Shown in pieces: positions 18,917 to 28,367 of a stretch of DNA of 64,000 nt. A program made the translations under genes and the position numbers. The notes under the pieces are model-generated. The model saw only the letters and a program-made list of their open reading frames with translations. It had not been told where the DNA came from and ran no database searches. The stretch lies in NCBI RefSeq assembly GCF_017877355.1, contig NZ_JAGIPR010000006.1, positions 186,001 to 250,000 on the forward strand, written 5' to 3'. Source of the stretch: Chryseobacterium jejuense (GTDB lineage Bacteria > Bacteroidota > Bacteroidia > Flavobacteriales > Weeksellaceae). How positions within the stretch are numbered: position 1 is the stretch's first letter; each line of letters begins with the position of its first letter.

Positions 18917-19684
18917 TTATTCATCATAATAGAATGTAATATTTCTTTTTTTACAGATAGCTTTCACTTCTTTGTAGTTGTTGAGTTTTAAACCTTTTGC
19001 ATTGATTTCATCTAATTTTGGAGCATTTAGAATTTCTATCGGTAAATAAGATATACTCGTACTAGATATGTCAATACTTTCAAGATTTTTCATGTTTTTC
19101 AAACATTTAGGTAAATTTGATATACCAGTATTATTAATGGGTAAGCTAACTAAATTCGAAAGGTTACAGATTTCATCAGGAATATTAAGTAAGTCCTGAT
19201 TATCAGAAAGTAAAATAATTTTTATTTCTTTTAAATTCTCTATTTGAGTGTCAATCTTTTCTATATCGTTATCACTTAAATTTAGCCTCTCCAATTTTTT
19301 TAGGTTATATAAAGATTGCGGTATTTTAATGATATTATTATGCGGTAGCTCAATATGAGTTAAGTTAACATTTTTTCCAATGTCTTTAGGAATATTATTT
19401 ATCTTTATTTTTTCAGAAAAAGATTCTATACTTTTTAAATGTTTGAAATTTGAAATCCAAATTGGAATAGAATCAGTATCTGAAAAATATATGTTACGAA
19501 CGTTTTCAAGTCTTAAATATGTAAGCGAATCTCTCTTTGTCCACAAGCTATCAAAAATAATTTCAGTTGTTGAAGTAGGAAATGCCCTTAATGTTTTTTC
19601 ATATTTATCATACGGTTGTTTATTATACTGCTGACATGAAACAAGTAAAGGGAAAATAAAGGTTATATATTGTAGAAATTTCAT
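18917..19684 (-). CDS. Leucine-rich-repeat lipoprotein, copy 1 (candidate immunity protein)
   Basis: A 255-residue lipoprotein with signal ending LLVSC (lipid Cys at 17), a conserved head (YDKYEKTLRAF, SLTYLRLENV) and leucine-rich repeats such as LERLNLSDNDIEKI and LESIDISSTSISYLP, ending KAICKKRNITFYYDE. It is encoded 2 bp after the full-length cargo protein, in the same operon as vgrG. The paralogue at 17530-18291 occupies the same position behind the displaced tail. Pairing of each cargo tail with a divergent but related lipoprotein is the pattern expected of effector and immunity genes. A role as structural lipoprotein or adhesin cannot be excluded. Confidence 0.8.
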   Translation of the reverse strand: MKFLQYITFIFPLLVSCQQYNKQPYDKYEKTLRAFPTSTTEIIFDSLWTKRDSLTYLRLENVRNIYFSDTDSIPIWISNFKHLKSIESFSEKIKINNIPKDIGKNVNLTHIELPHNNIIKIPQSLYNLKKLERLNLSDNDIEKIDTQIENLKEIKIILLSDNQDLLNIPDEICNLSNLVSLPINNTGISNLPKCLKNMKNLESIDISSTSISYLPIEILNAPKLDEINAKGLKLNNYKEVKAICKKRNITFYYDE

Positions 19685-19686
19685 TG

Positions 19687-21252
19687 TTAAATTTTTAGAT
19701 CATTTACAAAGATGGCATGAATATAATGAAAAGTAGTCTCTCTATTATATTTATCTAAACTTTCCATTGATTGAATTAACAATCCTGAGTCTTGACTTCC
19801 TTCTCCAATATCAGATAATGATTCTAGCATTTTAGGAGAATTATTATTTGTAGGGTCTTTAATTGCGTCAATTTCTTTATTCAAAATTTTTTCGATTCCT
19901 TCTTCGGTCATATCAATTACTTTAAAACCTAATCTTTTTTCTTTATTAATATTATTTGTTTCTAGAAAACGCTTGATGGTTATTTTTCCTTGCCTAATTG
20001 CTTTTTGAAGTTCTATATTCCAATGTTCAATAATAAATTCATTATTTTCTGCCATCATTCTATTTACTTCCATCATTACAAAAGGGGGAACAATGGACGG
20101 CATCGGAATCTGATGATCTGCAACTCCTCTTAATAAAGCAGCCATATCAGATAAAACCCCAAAAAGACCTGCAATCTCTCCAACAGTTTTTATCACACCA
20201 GCCATACCACGTTGAGTTTGAGCTTCCAATTGATTTATTCCACAAGATGTTTCACCTGGGATACCAGTTCCTCTGTTTACTCCTACTTTTATCTTGTCCT
20301 TAAATTCTTTATCGATTTCAGAAATATCTAAGTCATAAAAGCGAGAAGTAGTTCCTTTTCTTCCTGTATTAAAAATCAATTCCCCTTTTTCTAAATTTCT
20401 AACAGCAATTTTATAAGCTCTTTTTTCAAAAGTAGTTATTTCCTTCTTAGAATCAATACTATAAGGTTTTGATAAAGTATTGATTTTATTTGTATATAAA
20501 CCATTCTTCATAGCTACAACATACCAAGGACTTCCATCATCATTTGAATAGATTGCCGGCAGCAGATGCTTATCCGAAGCATGAACGAAAATAATAGGTT
20601 CTACTATCGGCTTAGGTTTAACTTTCAGGTAATTCCAGTTTTCCCAGGGCAGCTCCGCTACTTCAATAAAGTTATTTTCATCAATATATTTACACCTGAA
20701 ATAAAGTTCCAGATCCCTGCCTTCATCATTGGCCATCATTTTTATCAATGAGTCTTCGCTCAAAAGTAAAGATATTACAATTTCAGAACTTTTATTTAGT
20801 TTCCAATCCGTTAGCACTTCTTTATTTTCTGGATCAGTGCTTACCATATTAATCGTTTCATATTCCTTCGCATTCTTATGTCCAATCAATTCCTTATTGG
20901 CAAAGCTTAGAATGTAAAGCAGAAAATCAAATTCATCCCATTCCCGTAATTCAAGGTTTACTTTTTTTCCTTCGGGAGACTTAATATTCTTCATTTTCAG
21001 ATGAAACTGAACCTTGTCCCCCAATTGAGCTTCCTTTATTTCCTTACCCGCTTCATCTGTCCACCAACCTTTTTCAAAATATGTATATGAGGATGGTGCT
21101 TCCTTTGGCTCTCCAAAATTGGTTCCCCCATCTGCAGTGAAGTGGCTTCCTTGTCCGGCGTACACTGAAAACTCATCTGTGTAAACTGTCCAAGTCTCAC
21201 ATTCTATGCTATGAGTACCACCTACTATTCTTGTAATTTTTCCACCTGCCAT
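19687..21252 (-). CDS. VgrG-linked cargo/effector protein of unknown activity
   Basis: This 521-residue protein has no signal peptide and begins 2 bp after the vgrG stop. The N-terminal ~90 residues (MAGGKITRIVGGTHSIECET, TADGGTNFGEP) look like a compact Gly-rich beta domain that could dock on the spike tip; it is not a classical PAAR sequence. The middle (about 95-350) is beta-rich. The tail from about residue 350 contains the Gly/Ala stretch MAGVIKTVGEIAGLFGVLSD and is the part duplicated at 18288-18833. I recognise no catalytic motif. Context suggests a type VI secretion effector or spike adaptor; the toxic activity, if any, is unknown. Confidence 0.7.
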   Translation of the reverse strand: MAGGKITRIVGGTHSIECETWTVYTDEFSVYAGQGSHFTADGGTNFGEPKEAPSSYTYFEKGWWTDEAGKEIKEAQLGDKVQFHLKMKNIKSPEGKKVNLELREWDEFDFLLYILSFANKELIGHKNAKEYETINMVSTDPENKEVLTDWKLNKSSEIVISLLLSEDSLIKMMANDEGRDLELYFRCKYIDENNFIEVAELPWENWNYLKVKPKPIVEPIIFVHASDKHLLPAIYSNDDGSPWYVVAMKNGLYTNKINTLSKPYSIDSKKEITTFEKRAYKIAVRNLEKGELIFNTGRKGTTSRFYDLDISEIDKEFKDKIKVGVNRGTGIPGETSCGINQLEAQTQRGMAGVIKTVGEIAGLFGVLSDMAALLRGVADHQIPMPSIVPPFVMMEVNRMMAENNEFIIEHWNIELQKAIRQGKITIKRFLETNNINKEKRLGFKVIDMTEEGIEKILNKEIDAIKDPTNNNSPKMLESLSDIGEGSQDSGLLIQSMESLDKYNRETTFHYIHAIFVNDLKI

Positions 21253-21254
21253 AT

Positions 21255-23153
21255 TTAGTGCATTTTAGATTTTTCTCCACTGTTATTTTCAAAGTTACCT
21301 TTTGTATGAACCTCATTCTTTCCATCAGATACAACCTGTTTTTTCCTGGATTGGTCTGTAACATCCTTTGCCTTGGATTTTCTTTCTCCCTGGGCTATTT
21401 CCATAATATTTGCTGCCATCAAAGAATAATCACCTCTGGCATTTTGCAGCATCATTCCAATTGCACTACTTGTATGGTTCGCCCCGGCTGTCTCAGAGAT
21501 ATTCTGTCCGGCGTTAGAAATTAGGTTCTGTCCGGCATTAATGGTTATGTTTTCCCCAGCATTGAAAGTCATATTCTTTGGTGCAGTCACAGTAATATTT
21601 CCCTGTCCATCCATAAAGTAAGTATTACCGCTCGGATCTATAATCGTAATACTGCCTTCTGCATCATTCATCAAAATACGGATTCCACTTCTGGTTTGAA
21701 TAGATTTCAGATAATTGTTGACTCCACCTCCCAATGCAACATTGCCATGAAACATTCCGCCCATGGCAAAAGGGAAATCTGGATTATGATATTCAAAACC
21801 TACCATAACCTGGTCGCCAATTTCAGGAATAGCTACAAATCCTCTGTTCTGACTGATAGTATCTGTTCCTCCTGCGTCCGGGCTCATCATTCTGATAAAG
21901 CTTGTTGTATCGTTTAATTGCCAATCGAATTGTACTTGTATTCTCCCTTGGTTTAAAGGGTCAACATTCGAGATAACAGTTGCCACTTGTGGCTCGGCTT
22001 TAGGCTGTACAAAATCAGGTTTCGGCATAAAACCTGTTCCTTCAGCAATCGCTTCGAAGCTTCCTGTATAATATCCTCTGGCATCAACCTCATGACTTAC
22101 TTCAGTAATCATTAAAGTAGTAAAATGGGAGGTTTGATTGCTGTCTGGCTTCCTCATTGCTAAATCAGCTACACAACCAATATACAGAAACGGAACTGTT
22201 GTTTCTCCCGAAACTGTAAAAACATCCACTGCCTTACTTCCTCTTGCACTTTTTTGAGAATCATCTACATCACGAAACATATTGGCATTAATGGGAGTAG
22301 GAGTTAGTGAACGGGTTTTAAAGATAGTATCATTCAGTTCATAAGCTTTGGCTGATAACTCACCTAAGTGTTTAATACGATTATCAACACCCAACATTTT
22401 TGTATGGCTGCTGCTGTTATACCCAAAGTATTCAGGTTTTGTATGTACTGCATTTAGTTCTATGGTAACATCACTTACGTTACTGCCATCAATAAGCTTA
22501 ATGGACTTTTCATTAGGTGGAAGCTTTCCAAAATGTAACATTTCACCATCATAATAAAACTGTTCTCCGTAGGCTTCGGCCATTCGGACGAGATAATTAT
22601 AATGAGTCTCACAATACTGGGCACTGTAGTTGATATAGCTGTTATTTTGAGTCTCTACTCTAAAGTCAAAATCATTCGTACCCAATGCTTCCTTAATCAC
22701 CCTGTCTGCAATAATCGAAGTATTTACAGATTGATTTCCACCAAAACTTTGAGTATGAGGGGCAGAATCCATCAGTATGGTTGGACTGTAACCTTTGAGT
22801 ACAATGTTTCCTAAACTCATTTTTTCTTTGCTGAATGATACATTTGTAATAATTCCTACGAATGTTCTCTCTGGATTTTCATGCTCTGGATCTTTGTATT
22901 TGAATGTGACAGTCAATCGTTTTCCCATAAACTGTTGTGCCTGTTCAAGATTGTAGTTTTGGATTTCATTCAAAGAATCATGAGCAAGGATAAGCTCAAA
23001 ACTATGATGTGTTTTAGCGCTCTGCTGTAAACGGAAATGTTTAAAATGATGAATGAGTTTTCCGCCAGCTATTATATCAAGTTTAATTACCCGATTGACC
23101 CCCGAAATATGGTTCTCAGAAATCTTCTCTGAATTTGAGATATTTTTTTTCAT
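21255..23153 (-). CDS. vgrG: VgrG-type spike protein of a contractile injection system
   Basis: A 632-residue VgrG. The gp27-like hub spans roughly residues 20-380 (including YLVRMAEAYGEQFYYDGEM), then the gp5 OB-fold (VISNVDPLNQGRIQVQFDW, IPEIGDQVMVGFEYHNPDF, MGGMFHG), then a beta-helix needle of short repeats (ENITINAGQNLISNAGQ). The last ~45 residues are Lys/Glu-rich and probably flexible. In Bacteroidota such proteins belong to subtype iii type VI secretion systems. No sheath, tube or baseplate genes are in the window, so this is an orphan vgrG island. A TAnnTTTG-type element lies upstream at 23183-23190. Confidence 0.9.
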   Translation of the reverse strand: MKKNISNSEKISENHISGVNRVIKLDIIAGGKLIHHFKHFRLQQSAKTHHSFELILAHDSLNEIQNYNLEQAQQFMGKRLTVTFKYKDPEHENPERTFVGIITNVSFSKEKMSLGNIVLKGYSPTILMDSAPHTQSFGGNQSVNTSIIADRVIKEALGTNDFDFRVETQNNSYINYSAQYCETHYNYLVRMAEAYGEQFYYDGEMLHFGKLPPNEKSIKLIDGSNVSDVTIELNAVHTKPEYFGYNSSSHTKMLGVDNRIKHLGELSAKAYELNDTIFKTRSLTPTPINANMFRDVDDSQKSARGSKAVDVFTVSGETTVPFLYIGCVADLAMRKPDSNQTSHFTTLMITEVSHEVDARGYYTGSFEAIAEGTGFMPKPDFVQPKAEPQVATVISNVDPLNQGRIQVQFDWQLNDTTSFIRMMSPDAGGTDTISQNRGFVAIPEIGDQVMVGFEYHNPDFPFAMGGMFHGNVALGGGVNNYLKSIQTRSGIRILMNDAEGSITIIDPSGNTYFMDGQGNITVTAPKNMTFNAGENITINAGQNLISNAGQNISETAGANHTSSAIGMMLQNARGDYSLMAANIMEIAQGERKSKAKDVTDQSRKKQVVSDGKNEVHTKGNFENNSGEKSKMH

Positions 23154-23182
23154 TCGTTGATGTGTGTTTTTAATTATATCAC

Positions 23183-23190
23183 CAAATGTA
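23183..23190 (-). promoter_or_regulatory. Candidate -7 promoter element for vgrG island
   Basis: On the minus strand this reads TACATTTG, a match to the Bacteroidota TAnnTTTG -7 element, 30 bp before the vgrG ATG. No TTG is found at the expected -33 distance, so the call rests on the -7 element alone. Confidence 0.35.
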
Positions 23191-23376
23191 GATAAAAAAC
23201 AATGCCAGAGTAAAGTATTTTTGATACTATTTCAAAAAGTGTAGTAGAATTACGATTCGCTGGAAAACTTTTTTTGTTTAAAAACGATCACTTCATCTGC
23301 CTAAATTTAGATTTTAACCTGATAAAAATCTTTAAACATGCCCTATTTTTATTACCCCTGCAAGACCTTTTTATTA

Positions 23377-23384
23377 TATATTTG
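23377..23384 (+). promoter_or_regulatory. Candidate -7 promoter element for aspartate aminotransferase
   Basis: TATATTTG matches TAnnTTTG and lies 20 bp before the ATG at 23405. The -33 region only has CTG at 23358-23360, so the promoter is incomplete by consensus. Confidence 0.4.
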
Positions 23385-23404
23385 TTAAAATTCAAAAAAA
23401 TACA

Positions 23405-24598
23405 ATGGACAAACTTTCAGATAGAGTAAAAAGACTAGGATACTCACAGACTTTTGTAATGTCTAATAAAGCAAGGGAAATGAAGGCGAATGGAATTGAT
23501 GTAATCAGTTTAACCCTTGGTGAACCGGATTTTGATGTTCCGGATAATATCAAACAGGCAGCATTCGATGCCATCAACCAGAACTACAGCCACTACTCTC
23601 CTGTTCCGGGATTTCTGGAACTGCGTGAAGCTATTGCTTATAAATTAAAAAGAGATAACAATCTTGAGTATAAACCAACACAGATATGTGTTTCAAATGG
23701 CGCAAAACAGGCTATTTTAAATGTTTTGGCAGCAATTATCAATGATGGTGATGAAGTTTTACTTCCGGCTCCTTATTGGGTAAGCTATGATGAAATGGTT
23801 AAAATGATGGGCGGAGCTTCTGTTATGCTTTCCACTTCTTATGTTACAGATTTCAAAGTAACTGCTGAGCAGCTTGAAGAAGCCATTACGGATAAAACAA
23901 AAGCAATCCTTTTCAGTTCACCATGTAACCCATCAGGAGGATATTATACCTATGATGAATTGAAATCCATTGCTAAAGTGGTTGCAAAATACCCTCATGT
24001 GACGATTATTTCAGATGAAATCTACGAATTCATCAATTATGAAACAAAAACCACTTCCATTGCTCAGTTTCCTGAAGTGTATGAACAGACGGCAGTAATC
24101 AACGGAATGTCAAAAGCTTTCGCCATGACCGGATGGAGAATAGGATATTCTGCATGCCCGGAATGGTTAGCCAAAGCTTGTGAAAAAGTACAGGGACAAA
24201 TGACCAGCGGTGCTAATACTGTGGCTCAAAGAGCTTCTATTGTCGCTTTAAAAACAGATCCAGCAGAATACAGATACATGATTGATGCTTTCAAAAAGAG
24301 AAGAGACCTTGTGTATGAACTTATCCAGCAAATTCCAGGATTCAAGGTATTGCTTCCAAAGGCTGCCTTCTACTTCTTCCCGGATATTTCGCATTATATC
24401 GGAAAAACTTTGAATGGAACAGAAATTAAAAATTCTGATGATTTTGCCATGTTCTTATTGGAAAATGCTCATGTAGGATGTGTGGGTGGATTCTCTTTCG
24501 GAAGTCCGGAATGTATCAGATTCTCTTATGCAGCTTCTGAAGAGGAACTAAGAGAAGCCATGAAACGAATCAAAGATTTGTTAGAGCAATTCAATTAA
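23405..24598 (+). CDS. Aspartate aminotransferase, class I fold, PLP-dependent
   Basis: A 397-residue cytosolic aminotransferase. PLP-site motifs are SNGAKQAI, SPCNPSGGYY, ISDEIYEFI and NGMSKAFAMTGWRIGY, in which the Ser-Lys is the Schiff-base lysine. The sequence family is that of subgroup I-beta aspartate aminotransferases (including enzymes that also take prephenate), which transfer the amino group between aspartate and 2-oxoglutarate. The first ~10 residues (LSDRVKRLGYSQTFVM) are usual for this group. The next gene, an M16 protease, follows after 30 bp and may be co-transcribed. Confidence 0.9.
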   Translation: MDKLSDRVKRLGYSQTFVMSNKAREMKANGIDVISLTLGEPDFDVPDNIKQAAFDAINQNYSHYSPVPGFLELREAIAYKLKRDNNLEYKPTQICVSNGAKQAILNVLAAIINDGDEVLLPAPYWVSYDEMVKMMGGASVMLSTSYVTDFKVTAEQLEEAITDKTKAILFSSPCNPSGGYYTYDELKSIAKVVAKYPHVTIISDEIYEFINYETKTTSIAQFPEVYEQTAVINGMSKAFAMTGWRIGYSACPEWLAKACEKVQGQMTSGANTVAQRASIVALKTDPAEYRYMIDAFKKRRDLVYELIQQIPGFKVLLPKAAFYFFPDISHYIGKTLNGTEIKNSDDFAMFLLENAHVGCVGGFSFGSPECIRFSYAASEEELREAMKRIKDLLEQFN

Positions 24599-24628
24599 GA
24601 ATTAAAAAAATAAAACACAACCACAACA

Positions 24629-27568
24629 ATGAATCTGTTTAAAAAATTAACCATCGTCACCAGTATTGCAGCGGCAAGTTTTGCAGGCCATGCTTTTGGA
24701 CAGGATTACCAGTGGAAAGAAGCTACTTCCAATGGATACAAATATAAGTTTGTTACCAATGATCCTACTGCCGCAAGATATTATACTTTAAAAAACGGAT
24801 TAACGGTTATTCTAAGTCCAACCAACAAGGAGCCTAGAATCCAGACGTATATTGCTACCAAAGCAGGAAGTAAAACCGATCCTGCAGATCACACAGGACT
24901 TGCCCATTATCTGGAGCATATGCTTTTTAAAGGAACCAACGAGTTCGGATCTAAAGACTGGGCCAAAGAAAAACCTCTTTTAGACCAGATTGATGCTCTT
25001 TATGAGAAATACAATCAGACAAAGGATGAAGCCAAGAGAAAAGAGATCTACAAAGAAATTGACAAAGTTTCCGGAGAGGCTGCAAAATATGCCATTGCCA
25101 ATGAGTATGACAAAATGATGGCCGGTATGGGTGGTGATGGCACCAATGCCTTCACTTCTTTTGAACAAACAGTGTACACGGAAGATATCCCTTCTAATGT
25201 TGTTGATAAATTTCTGGCGTTACAATCAGAAAGATTCAGAGAACCTATTCTTAGATTGTTTCACACAGAGCTTGAAGCCGTATACGAGGAGAAAAACAGA
25301 TCGCTTGATGATGATGGGGACAAAGTTTACGACATGATGTTTGCCAATCTTTTTCCTAATAACAATTATGGAAAGCAAACTACCATCGGAACCATTGAAC
25401 ACCTAAAGAACCCGTCTCTGCACGCCATCAGAGAATACTACAACAATTATTATGTTCCCAACAACATGGGAATTATTATGTCAGGAGATTTCAATCCGGA
25501 TGAAGTTATTGCCAAGATAGACAAGGCTTTCTCTTACATGAAATCTAAACAGGTTCCTGAATATAAAGTCGGACAGGAAAAAGCCATTACGTCTCCGGTA
25601 ATCAAAGAAGTGATAGGTCCTGATTCTGAAAGCGTAATGCTTGGTTTCAGATTTCCCGGCGCTTCAACAAAAGATGCCAGGCTGTTAAATTTCGTAGGAA
25701 GCATGCTTACCAATGGACAGGCTGGGTTAATTGACCTTGATCTTGTAAAAAAACAAAAATTACTGGCTGCTTATGCCTTTCCTTATGCTTTAAAAGACTA
25801 TTCCGTATTACTTCTTCAAGGGAAACCTACTGAAGGACAGTCTTTGGATGAAGTGAAAAACCTTCTTCTTCAGGAAATCGATAAATTAAGAAAAGGGGAA
25901 TTCTCTGATGACCTTATTCAGTCTATCGTCAACAATGAAAAGAAGAACACTATTCAAAAGGATGAAAAATACGCTTCAAGAGCAAGCATCTTAATGGATG
26001 AATTCACTTCTGAAGTAGACCATAAGGCAAATCTGGAGTATATTGAAGAAATCTCTAAGCTTACTAAGAAAGATATCATGGATTTCGTTTCCAAATATCT
26101 TCAGAATAACAATTATGTAGCGGTGTACAAGAAGAAGGGGGAAGACAAGAGCATTGTAAAGGTTGATAAACCTACCATCACTCCTGTTTCTGTAAACAGA
26201 GAAGATCAATCCTCTTTCCTTAAAAAGATTGACGAGATGCCTGAAAAAGCAATCGCTCCCGTATGGCTAAATTATGACAAAGATATTGCTAAAAATAAAC
26301 TGGGCGATGTAGATGTACTTTCTGTAAAAAATACAGACAATGCTCTATTCAGAATGTATTATCACTTTGATTCCGGAAAATGGAACAATAAAATGCTTCC
26401 GTTGGCAGCAGAATATCTTCAGTACTTAGGAACCAATGACAAGTCATCAGAAACCATCAGCCGAGAGTTCTACAAATTAGCATCAAGCTTCAAAGTAAAT
26501 GCAGGAAACGAGGAAACTTATGTCTCACTGGAAGGTTTAAACGAAAACTTCGATAAAACAATTGCTTTATTTGAAGATCTGATTAAAAACTGTAAACCAG
26601 ACCAAGCCGCATTAGACGCTTACAAAACAAGACTTAAGAAAGCCAGAGCTAATGCTAAGCAAAACAAAGCAACCATCATGGCTGGATTGAGAAGCTATGC
26701 TCAATACGGAGCACAGAATCCGTTCAATAATGTTTTGAGTGACGCTGAACTTGATGCTTTAAAAGCTGATAATCTTGTGAATATCCTTCATGATTTATTC
26801 AACTTCAAGCACAAAGTCTTGTATTATGGACCAAAAACCGGAGCTGAAACTGTAGCTTCTTTAAAACCTATCCATAAACTCCCTGCAGCGCTTAAAGAAC
26901 TTCCAAAGACGAAAACCTTTACACAAATCCCAACAGATAAGAATAAAGTTTTATTTGCGCATTATGATATGGTACAGGCGGAAATCTTCTGGGCAAGAAA
27001 CTCAGAACAGTACAATTCTACCATTACTCCTACCGTAAGTTTATTTAATAACTACTTCGGAGGCGGAATGGGATCTATTGTTTTCCAGACGATCAGAGAA
27101 TCCAAAGCATTAGCGTATTCTACTTATTCTTATTTTGCTCTTCCAAGTAAGAAAGAAGATAAAAACAGTATTATGGCTTATGTGGGAACTCAGGCCGACA
27201 AGTTCAATGAAGCTTCTTCTGCAATGAATGAACTTTTGACTACCCTGCCAAAATCAGAGCAATTATTTGAAACTGCCAAAAGCGGATTGAAAAAAACGAT
27301 CGCTTCTGAAAGAATTTCTCAGGATGGCATTATTTTCTCTTATCTGAAAGCCCAAAGACTTGGAAATAACTCAGATATCAGAAAGAATGTCTATGAACAG
27401 GCACCAAAACTGTCTTTTACAGACATCAACACTTTCCATGATAAAGAATTGAAAAACAAGAACTACACCTATTGTATTGTGGCATCTCAAGACAAAGTAA
27501 ATGACACCGATATGCAGAAATTAGGAGAGATTAAAAAACTCAATCTAACCGAAATATTTGGTTATTAA
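24629..27568 (+). CDS. M16-family (pitrilysin-like) zinc metallopeptidase, double-length
   Basis: A 979-residue periplasmic or outer-membrane-associated protease with a signal peptide cleaved near HAFGQ. The inverted zinc motif HYLEH is at residues 93-97 and the third ligand lies about 75 residues on in ELEAVYEEKNR. The second half (from about residue 530) repeats the M16 fold without a zinc site but with the conserved R-Y type surface FNNYFGGGMGSIVFQTIRE. The single-chain double M16 layout is that of pitrilysin/PqqL-like enzymes, which degrade short peptides. It ends in a strong terminator. Confidence 0.9.
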   Translation: MNLFKKLTIVTSIAAASFAGHAFGQDYQWKEATSNGYKYKFVTNDPTAARYYTLKNGLTVILSPTNKEPRIQTYIATKAGSKTDPADHTGLAHYLEHMLFKGTNEFGSKDWAKEKPLLDQIDALYEKYNQTKDEAKRKEIYKEIDKVSGEAAKYAIANEYDKMMAGMGGDGTNAFTSFEQTVYTEDIPSNVVDKFLALQSERFREPILRLFHTELEAVYEEKNRSLDDDGDKVYDMMFANLFPNNNYGKQTTIGTIEHLKNPSLHAIREYYNNYYVPNNMGIIMSGDFNPDEVIAKIDKAFSYMKSKQVPEYKVGQEKAITSPVIKEVIGPDSESVMLGFRFPGASTKDARLLNFVGSMLTNGQAGLIDLDLVKKQKLLAAYAFPYALKDYSVLLLQGKPTEGQSLDEVKNLLLQEIDKLRKGEFSDDLIQSIVNNEKKNTIQKDEKYASRASILMDEFTSEVDHKANLEYIEEISKLTKKDIMDFVSKYLQNNNYVAVYKKKGEDKSIVKVDKPTITPVSVNREDQSSFLKKIDEMPEKAIAPVWLNYDKDIAKNKLGDVDVLSVKNTDNALFRMYYHFDSGKWNNKMLPLAAEYLQYLGTNDKSSETISREFYKLASSFKVNAGNEETYVSLEGLNENFDKTIALFEDLIKNCKPDQAALDAYKTRLKKARANAKQNKATIMAGLRSYAQYGAQNPFNNVLSDAELDALKADNLVNILHDLFNFKHKVLYYGPKTGAETVASLKPIHKLPAALKELPKTKTFTQIPTDKNKVLFAHYDMVQAEIFWARNSEQYNSTITPTVSLFNNYFGGGMGSIVFQTIRESKALAYSTYSYFALPSKKEDKNSIMAYVGTQADKFNEASSAMNELLTTLPKSEQLFETAKSGLKKTIASERISQDGIIFSYLKAQRLGNNSDIRKNVYEQAPKLSFTDINTFHDKELKNKNYTYCIVASQDKVNDTDMQKLGEIKKLNLTEIFGY

Positions 27569-27574
27569 AATAAC

Positions 27575-27603
27575 AAAAAAGCCCTGGTTTCAGGGCTTTT
27601 TCA
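27575..27603 (+). terminator. Rho-independent terminator of the M16 protease gene
   Basis: AAAAAAGCCCTG, a 4-base loop GTTT and CAGGGCTTTTTC form a GC-rich stem with A- and T-flanks 7 bp after the stop codon. Confidence 0.9.
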
Positions 27604-27639
27604 TTTCAAAACACATCAAAAACAATTATAGATTTTATT

Positions 27640-27683
27640 TATCGAAAATCATTTGTTCGATAGATAAAACTTCTCTATATTTG
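27640..27683 (+). promoter_or_regulatory. Promoter with overlapping inverted repeat upstream of ahpC
   Basis: TTG at 27653-27655 and TATATTTG at 27676-27683, 20 bp apart, match the Bacteroidota -33/-7 promoter (TTG and TAnnTTTG). A perfect inverted repeat TATCGAA-N9-TTCGATA (27640-27662) covers the -33 element, where an operator would control access. The sequence is not a standard OxyR or PerR box, so the regulator is open. Confidence 0.6.
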
Positions 27684-27715
27684 CATTAGAAATTTAAATA
27701 TAAAAACAGAAAATT

Positions 27716-28348
27716 ATGTCTTTAGTAGGAAAAAAATTCCCGAATTTAACAATCGACGCAATGTCTGAAATGGGTGACGATTTAAGAATCAACATCCTTG
27801 AAGAAGCAACTAACAACCAACAAAAAGTTCTTTTGTTCTGGTACCCTAAAGATTTCACTTTCGTATGCCCTACTGAGCTTCACGCTTTCCAGGAGGCTTT
27901 AGGTGAATTCGAAAAAAGAAACACTAAAGTAATTGGTGCATCTTGTGATACAAATGAAGTACACTTCGCTTGGTTAAACACACCAAAAGATAACGGAGGA
28001 ATTGAAGGAGTAACGTATCCACTTTTAGCTGATACTCACAGACAATTGGCCAACACTTTAGGAATTGTAGATCAGGATTTCGAATACAATGAAGAAGGAG
28101 AAGAAATCTTCACAGGTTCTAACGTAACTTACAGAGCTACTTACCTTATCGACGAAACTGGAAAAATCTTCCACGAAGCGGTAAACGATATGCCTCTAGG
28201 TAGAAACGTAAAAGAATTCTTAAGATTAATTGACGCTTACACTCACGTTCAAAAACATGGTGAAGTATGTCCTGCAAACTGGGAAGAAGGTAAAGATGCT
28301 ATGAAAGCAGACAGAACTTCTACAGCAGAATATTTAGCTAAGAACTAA
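27716..28348 (+). CDS. ahpC: 2-Cys peroxiredoxin (AhpC/TSA family)
   Basis: A 210-residue peroxiredoxin that reduces hydrogen peroxide and organic peroxides. The peroxidatic Cys is residue 51 in FVCPTELHAF and the resolving Cys is in GEVCPANWEEG near the C-terminus, giving a typical 2-Cys enzyme. The insertion-free core and length fit the AhpC group. It heads an apparent unit with a thioredoxin-like protein and a small conserved protein downstream, which likely provide reducing power. The promoter at 27640-27683 carries an inverted repeat that suggests peroxide-responsive control. Confidence 0.92.
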   Translation: MSLVGKKFPNLTIDAMSEMGDDLRINILEEATNNQQKVLLFWYPKDFTFVCPTELHAFQEALGEFEKRNTKVIGASCDTNEVHFAWLNTPKDNGGIEGVTYPLLADTHRQLANTLGIVDQDFEYNEEGEEIFTGSNVTYRATYLIDETGKIFHEAVNDMPLGRNVKEFLRLIDAYTHVQKHGEVCPANWEEGKDAMKADRTSTAEYLAKN

Positions 28349-28367
28349 TTCAATTTAACAATCTAGT

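Noticed and set aside
19687..21252. PAAR-domain protein behind vgrG
   Set aside because: The N-terminal part lacks the PAAR repeats and the metal-binding pattern; only a loose Gly-rich likeness.
27660..27678. OxyR site at ahpC (ATAG and CTAT present)
   Set aside because: The distance between the tetramers is 11 bases, not the 7 of an OxyR site.
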